A stretch of DNA of 8,607 nt from Ilumatobacteraceae bacterium (GTDB lineage Bacteria > Actinomycetota > Acidimicrobiia > Acidimicrobiales > Ilumatobacteraceae). The DNA lies in the NCBI GenBank assembly GCA_007122945.1, contig SKSP01000420.1:1-8607 (forward strand), in the 5' to 3' direction. A program made the position numbers and the translations under genes. Of this stretch, positions 6,532 through 8,607 are shown one piece after another. The notes under the pieces were generated by a model, which was not told where the DNA came from, ran no database searches, and worked only from the letters and a program-made list of their open reading frames with translations. Within the stretch, counting starts at the first letter, position 1; every line of letters starts with the position of its first letter.

Positions 6532-7131
6532 TCATGCGCGCTCGGCCCGGTACGGGTGCAGGGCGCGGTCCACCGCGGTGCGGATCCGGCTGACCAGGTC
6601 ACCGTCGCCGTCGACGGCCCAGATGACGAGGGTCCCGTGGTACACCGCGCCGACGGTGTGGGCGAGTGCGACCGGATCGGTGTCGGCGCGGAGCTCCCCC
6701 CGGTCCACCGCGTCGGCGAGCAGCGCCTCGACACATCCGTGGAAGCGTCGCTGGTGTTCGGCGGCGTGAGCCCGGAGATCGGGATCGGCGACGTCGAGGT
6801 GCAACATCGCGAGGTGGTGGGCGAGCGCCTCGTGTCGGCTGACGGGTCGGACCAGTTCGGCCAAGGCCTGGTGGAGCGACTCGACGGCTCCGTTCGCGGC
6901 CGTCCGGCGTGCTCGCTCGAACGGTCGGGTGACACTCGTCGCGGCGTCCCGGGCGAACGCGAGGAACAGTTCCTGCTTCGAACCGAACCGGTAGGTGAGC
7001 GCCGACGCCGTGAGACCGCACCGGCCGGCCACCGCGGCGAGCGTGAGCCCGGCGGGGCCGGTGTCGGACAGCGCGTCACCGACCGCAGCGAAGATCTCCT
7101 CGTCGCTCGCGATCCGGGGACGGCCGGGCAT
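6532..7131 (-). CDS. TetR/AcrR-family transcriptional regulator
   Basis: A 199-residue repressor. The N-terminal TetR DNA-binding domain covers about residues 8-55. It has IASDEEIFAAVGDALSDTG, then LTLAAVAGRCGLTASALTYR and FGSKQELFLAF, the usual HTH with the YxxFxSKxxL end. The remainder is an all-helical ligand/dimer domain without a recognisable subfamily mark (ALAHHLAMLHLDVADPDLRA; TVGAVYHGTLVIWAVDGDGD). The frame stays open to 7260 upstream, but MPGRPRIA at 7131 is the natural start and leaves a 45-nt divergent promoter gap. It most likely controls itself and the divergent oxidase-fold gene through the inverted repeat at 7147-7170. The ligand is unknown. Confidence 0.93.
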   Translation of the reverse strand: MPGRPRIASDEEIFAAVGDALSDTGPAGLTLAAVAGRCGLTASALTYRFGSKQELFLAFARDAATSVTRPFERARRTAANGAVESLHQALAELVRPVSRHEALAHHLAMLHLDVADPDLRAHAAEHQRRFHGCVEALLADAVDRGELRADTDPVALAHTVGAVYHGTLVIWAVDGDGDLVSRIRTAVDRALHPYRAERA

Positions 7132-7146
7132 CCCGCGATCGTACTC

Positions 7147-7170
7147 AATACTGTATGGCTGTGTAGTATT
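7147..7170. promoter_or_regulatory. Probable TetR operator with overlapping divergent promoters
   Basis: AATACT (7147-7152) and AGTATT (7165-7170) form a 6-bp inverted repeat centred between the divergent starts at 7131 and 7177. This patch is AT-rich inside very GC-rich DNA. TAGTAT at 7164-7169 fits a -10 box for the plus-strand gene. With ATG at 7177 and no Shine-Dalgarno sequence, that transcript would be nearly leaderless. TACAGT on the minus strand (7155-7150) could be the -10 box for the regulator. A dimer bound here would block both promoters. The repeat is seen; the assignment is inference. Confidence 0.55.
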
Positions 7171-7176
7171 TGCGGC

Positions 7177-7511
7177 ATGACCTCCTGGGCCGACATCGCG
7201 ACCGCCGACCCGGACCTCGCGGCGCGGGTCCGCCACCGTTTCGAGTCCAACCTCCACCACGTGCTCGGGACCGTTCGACCCGACGGCTCGCCACGGCTCA
7301 GCGGTTCGGAGGTGAGCTTCGACGACGACGTCCGCATCGGGATGATGCCGGGCTCACGAAAGCTCGCCGACGTGCTCCGCGACCCTCGTGTCGAGATCCA
7401 CAGCACCCGCTCGAGGACGATCTCGCCAACGGGGACGCGCGCCTGACGGGGCGCCTCCGACACGTCGGCGACACCGACGGTCGACCCGGTTCCAGCCCCC
7501 CGCCAACCTGA
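7177..7511 (+). pseudogene. Pyridoxamine 5'-phosphate oxidase-fold (PNPOx/F420-type) protein, frameshifted and truncated
   Basis: The 5' frame (7177-7446, 89 codons) encodes the N-terminal part of a flavin-reductase-like split barrel: RVRHRFESNLHHVLGTVRPD, DGSPRLSGSEVSFDDDVRIG, MMPGSRKLADVLRDPRVEIH. After HST the family-like sequence continues in another frame as PLEDDLANGDARLTGRLRHV, reaching a stop at 7509-7511. The shift fits loss of one C in the CCC run at 7406-7408. Even with the frame restored the protein ends near 110 residues, where relatives have roughly 140-150, so the last strands are missing. Members bind FMN or F420 and reduce or degrade small molecules; this copy is probably non-functional. 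It starts without a Shine-Dalgarno sequence, next to the probable TetR operator. Confidence 0.75.
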
Positions 7512-7552
7512 ACCCTGACCTCCGGCGACACGAGTGGGGCAGGCGTGCGATG

Positions 7553-7605
7553 TCGCTTGCTGGCACGAATCGGAACGTGGCGTTCCGATTCTGACCATCA
7601 AGCGA
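7553..7605. repeat. 53-nt imperfect palindrome (strong hairpin)
   Basis: The core GAATCGGAACG (7567-7577), loop TGG and CGTTCCGATTC (7581-7591) form a perfect 11-bp stem. It is extended by TGG/CCA (7561-7563 with 7595-7597) and TCGCTTG/CAAGCGA (7553-7559 with 7599-7605). In all 21 of 25 arm positions pair around a 3-nt loop. No T-run follows on either side. It sits between the 3' ends of two convergent, truncated genes, so it may be a bidirectional terminator or the end of a small mobile or recombining element. A short hairpin, GGGAC-TGC-GTCCC, follows at 7610-7622. Confidence 0.7.
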
Positions 7606-7630
7606 TGTAGGGACTGCGTCCCGATAACGC

Positions 7631-8003
7631 CGGCTCGATGGCCGTCGTCGCCATCGAAGGTGACGTGGTGGGACACCACCCGTTGAGCGACCGGATCGTG
7701 GACGTCGAACGCGACGTAGCCGCGCTGGGCGGCGAACAGTGAGCCAGGTGCTCCCGGGGGCAGCCTCCGCAGATCCGGAATCCACAGTTCGATCACGAAT
7801 CGTCCACCCGGCTCGAGATGCCGGGCAGCGTTCTGGAACATGGCGATCTGCGCGTCCTGACTCAGCACGTTGCTGATCCCGTTGAACACGAGGAACACGA
7901 GGAACACGAGGAACACGAGGAACACGAGCGTGAAGGCGCCACCCACTCGGGCGGTCGCCATGTCGCCCAGGGTCACTGGGATTGCCCTCAGCTTGTCGCT
8001 TGG
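7631..8003 (-). pseudogene. Class I SAM-dependent methyltransferase relic, both ends missing, with an expanded LVF repeat
   Basis: About 120 codons match the middle of a class I methyltransferase: DKLRAIPVTLGDMATARV (strand 3/4 region), a hydrophobic strand, FNGISNVLSQDAQIAMFQNA, then ARHLEPGGRFVIELWIPDLR and QRVVSHHVTFDG. The SAM-binding motif I region, expected some 80-100 residues further upstream, is absent. An in-frame TAA (8006-8004) precedes the similarity, and further right are other genes. On the other side similarity fades after about 7640, so the C-terminal part is gone too. The strand that normally reads roughly LVYLVFN is expanded to LVF repeated five times. The reading frame remains open, but the product could not bind SAM as usual. 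Best read as a gene remnant. Confidence 0.7.
7884..7928. repeat. Perfect tandem repeat, 9-bp unit x5, inside the methyltransferase relic
   Basis: GAACACGAG is repeated five times without a mismatch (plus strand). On the minus strand it encodes Leu-Val-Phe five times in phase. Because the unit is a multiple of three, copy-number change does not break the frame. Slipped-strand replication is the likely origin. Confidence 0.95.
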
Positions 8004-8103
8004 TTACGTCACAACAACCTCCTTGTCATCATGGCGCCCAAGCTGCTGGACGCACCCCTCGAACGCCGGCTGAGGGCGCCGGACGCAGGGTGTCCACGGC
8101 CAC

Positions 8104-8223
8104 TCACGATGCAGTCACCCGCAAGGCGTCCTGGATCTTGCGCAGCATCTCCGACTCGGCTGGTTTCGAGCGAGCTCTGTTGGCCGTTGCAGCGGACTCG
8201 GCGACCGTGCACCAGCGAATCAT
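8104..8223 (-). CDS. Small 39-residue open frame of unknown function overlapping the methyltransferase stop
   Basis: The ATG at 8223 overlaps the stop of the upstream methyltransferase frame as ATGA, as in translationally coupled genes. The product begins MIRWCTVAESAATANRARSK and ends ESEMLRKIQDALRVTAS, a plausible amphipathic helix. No family is recognised. It may be a genuine short gene, the displaced end of a longer broken gene, or a chance frame in a decayed zone. Between it and the methyltransferase relic (8004-8103) nothing else was recognised. Confidence 0.3.
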   Translation of the reverse strand: MIRWCTVAESAATANRARSKPAESEMLRKIQDALRVTAS

Positions 8224-8607
8224 CCGGCCTCCGCGGACCCTCCAGCGCCGGCACGCTCGTCGAGTCGGTCCGCCGCGACGACCGCACGATCTCCACGCTC
8301 GCACAGGACCGTCGGGACGAGCCCCGCCTCACGGAGCCACCCGAGCTGGTCGCGGAGCAAGGCCGGCTGGTCGATGCCAGCTTCGAGAGGAATCGCATCG
8401 TCGACCGGCGACTCTGGGAGCACGACGTCGCAGATCACGGATCGGCCACCGATGCGCAGCGCGGTCGCGATCCGCCTGTACAGCCTCGGGCCAACCGAGG
8501 TGGACCATGAGCCCGTCCGGGGGGCCACCCTGACCGTGGATGCGGGTCTCCACGGCACCGCCGAGCCGGTCGTGATCCTCCTGGGACGCCGAGTCGATGA
8601 CGATCCG
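8220..8607 (-). CDS. Class I SAM-dependent methyltransferase, C-terminal part, enters from the right edge
   Basis: The last 90 or so codons read as the C-terminal half of a class I methyltransferase: RLYRRIATALRIGGR (helix and glycine-rich turn before strand 5), SVICDVVLPESPVDDAIPLE, then DQPALLRDQLGWLREAGLVP and CERGDRAVVAADRL. Such proteins transfer a methyl group from S-adenosylmethionine to small molecules. The frame is open to the window edge, but the segment before about 8510 (VPWRPASTVRVAPRTGSW) does not look like the family. A neighbouring frame there reads DGLMVHLGWPEA, closer to the expected strand 4, so a frameshift near 8490-8500 is possible and the gene may be broken. The SAM-binding part would lie beyond the window. 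Confidence 0.6.
   Translation of the reverse strand, partial: GSSSTRRPRRITTGSAVPWRPASTVRVAPRTGSWSTSVGPRLYRRIATALRIGGRSVICDVVLPESPVDDAIPLEAGIDQPALLRDQLGWLREAGLVPTVLCERGDRAVVAADRLDERAGAGGSAEAG

Noticed and set aside
5002..7446. 814-codon open frame on the plus strand
   Set aside because: Only the final 89 codons from ATG 7177 match a protein family. The earlier part is antisense or out of frame.
7553..7605. Integron attC site
   Set aside because: The palindrome lacks recognisable GTTRRRY/RYYYAAC core boxes and no integrase is nearby.
7870..7928. Plus-strand coding of the tandem repeat (EEHEEH or NTRNTR proteins)
   Set aside because: The minus-strand frame has clear methyltransferase similarity on both sides of the repeat; the plus-strand frames have none.
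7884..7928. CRISPR-like array
   Set aside because: The 9-bp units are directly abutting with no spacers, so it is a simple tandem repeat.
6483..7976. 497-codon minus-strand frame as one long methyltransferase
   Set aside because: Similarity ends near 7640. The remainder lies antisense to the oxidase gene and out of frame with the TetR gene and looks like random GC-rich translation.
7984..8077. GCCCTCAGC / GCTGAGGGC 9-bp inverted repeat as ends of a small element
   Set aside because: The arms are short, 76 bases apart and lack flanking duplications; chance is a sufficient explanation.

Overview
The window is very GC-rich, gene-dense DNA from what looks like an actinobacterium. The evidence is strong G/C third-position bias, frequent GTG starts, ATGA/GTGA stop-start overlaps, an apparently leaderless gene and typical actinobacterial families. 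An Ilumatobacter/Acidimicrobiia-like source is an impression only. No rRNA, tRNA, CRISPR array or recognisable transposase was seen.

Left part (1-1686, minus strand): an ECF-type sigma factor with a C-terminal SnoaL-like domain (SigG/SigX5 type) is followed 66 nt downstream by the N-terminal half of a DHA2-type MFS exporter that runs off the window. Divergent from it (1775-4043, plus strand) is a tight four-gene set: an AraC-type regulator, a VOC (glyoxalase-fold) protein, an RDD membrane protein and an APH-fold phosphotransferase. These overlap or are separated by 9 nt or less.

Middle part (4028-6526): this matches the known ECF41 'COE' arrangement. An ECF41-type sigma factor (also with a SnoaL-like tail) overlaps an NAD-dependent epimerase by 4 nt on the minus strand, and a divergent carboxymuconolactone decarboxylase/AhpD-like gene lies on the plus strand. 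Two of the three COE partner types therefore flank one sigma factor. The sigma gene carries an apparent 1-nt deletion between sigma region 2 coding segments. The decarboxylase keeps its CxxC pair but lacks the usual Glu and His partners.

Right part (6532-8607): a TetR regulator is divergent from a pyridoxamine-oxidase-fold (PNPOx) gene across an AT-rich inverted repeat. The oxidase gene is frameshifted at a C-run and then truncated. Beyond it lies a decayed zone: a 53-nt imperfect palindrome, a methyltransferase relic lacking both ends and carrying five tandem 9-bp copies (LVF x5) in its core, a short 39-codon frame, and the C-terminal part of a second methyltransferase entering from the right edge.

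Two SnoaL-fused ECF sigma factors within 5 kb, neither next to an anti-sigma gene, suggest self-contained regulatory modules. The two likely single-base deletions could be real decay or assembly error, and only the raw reads can decide.
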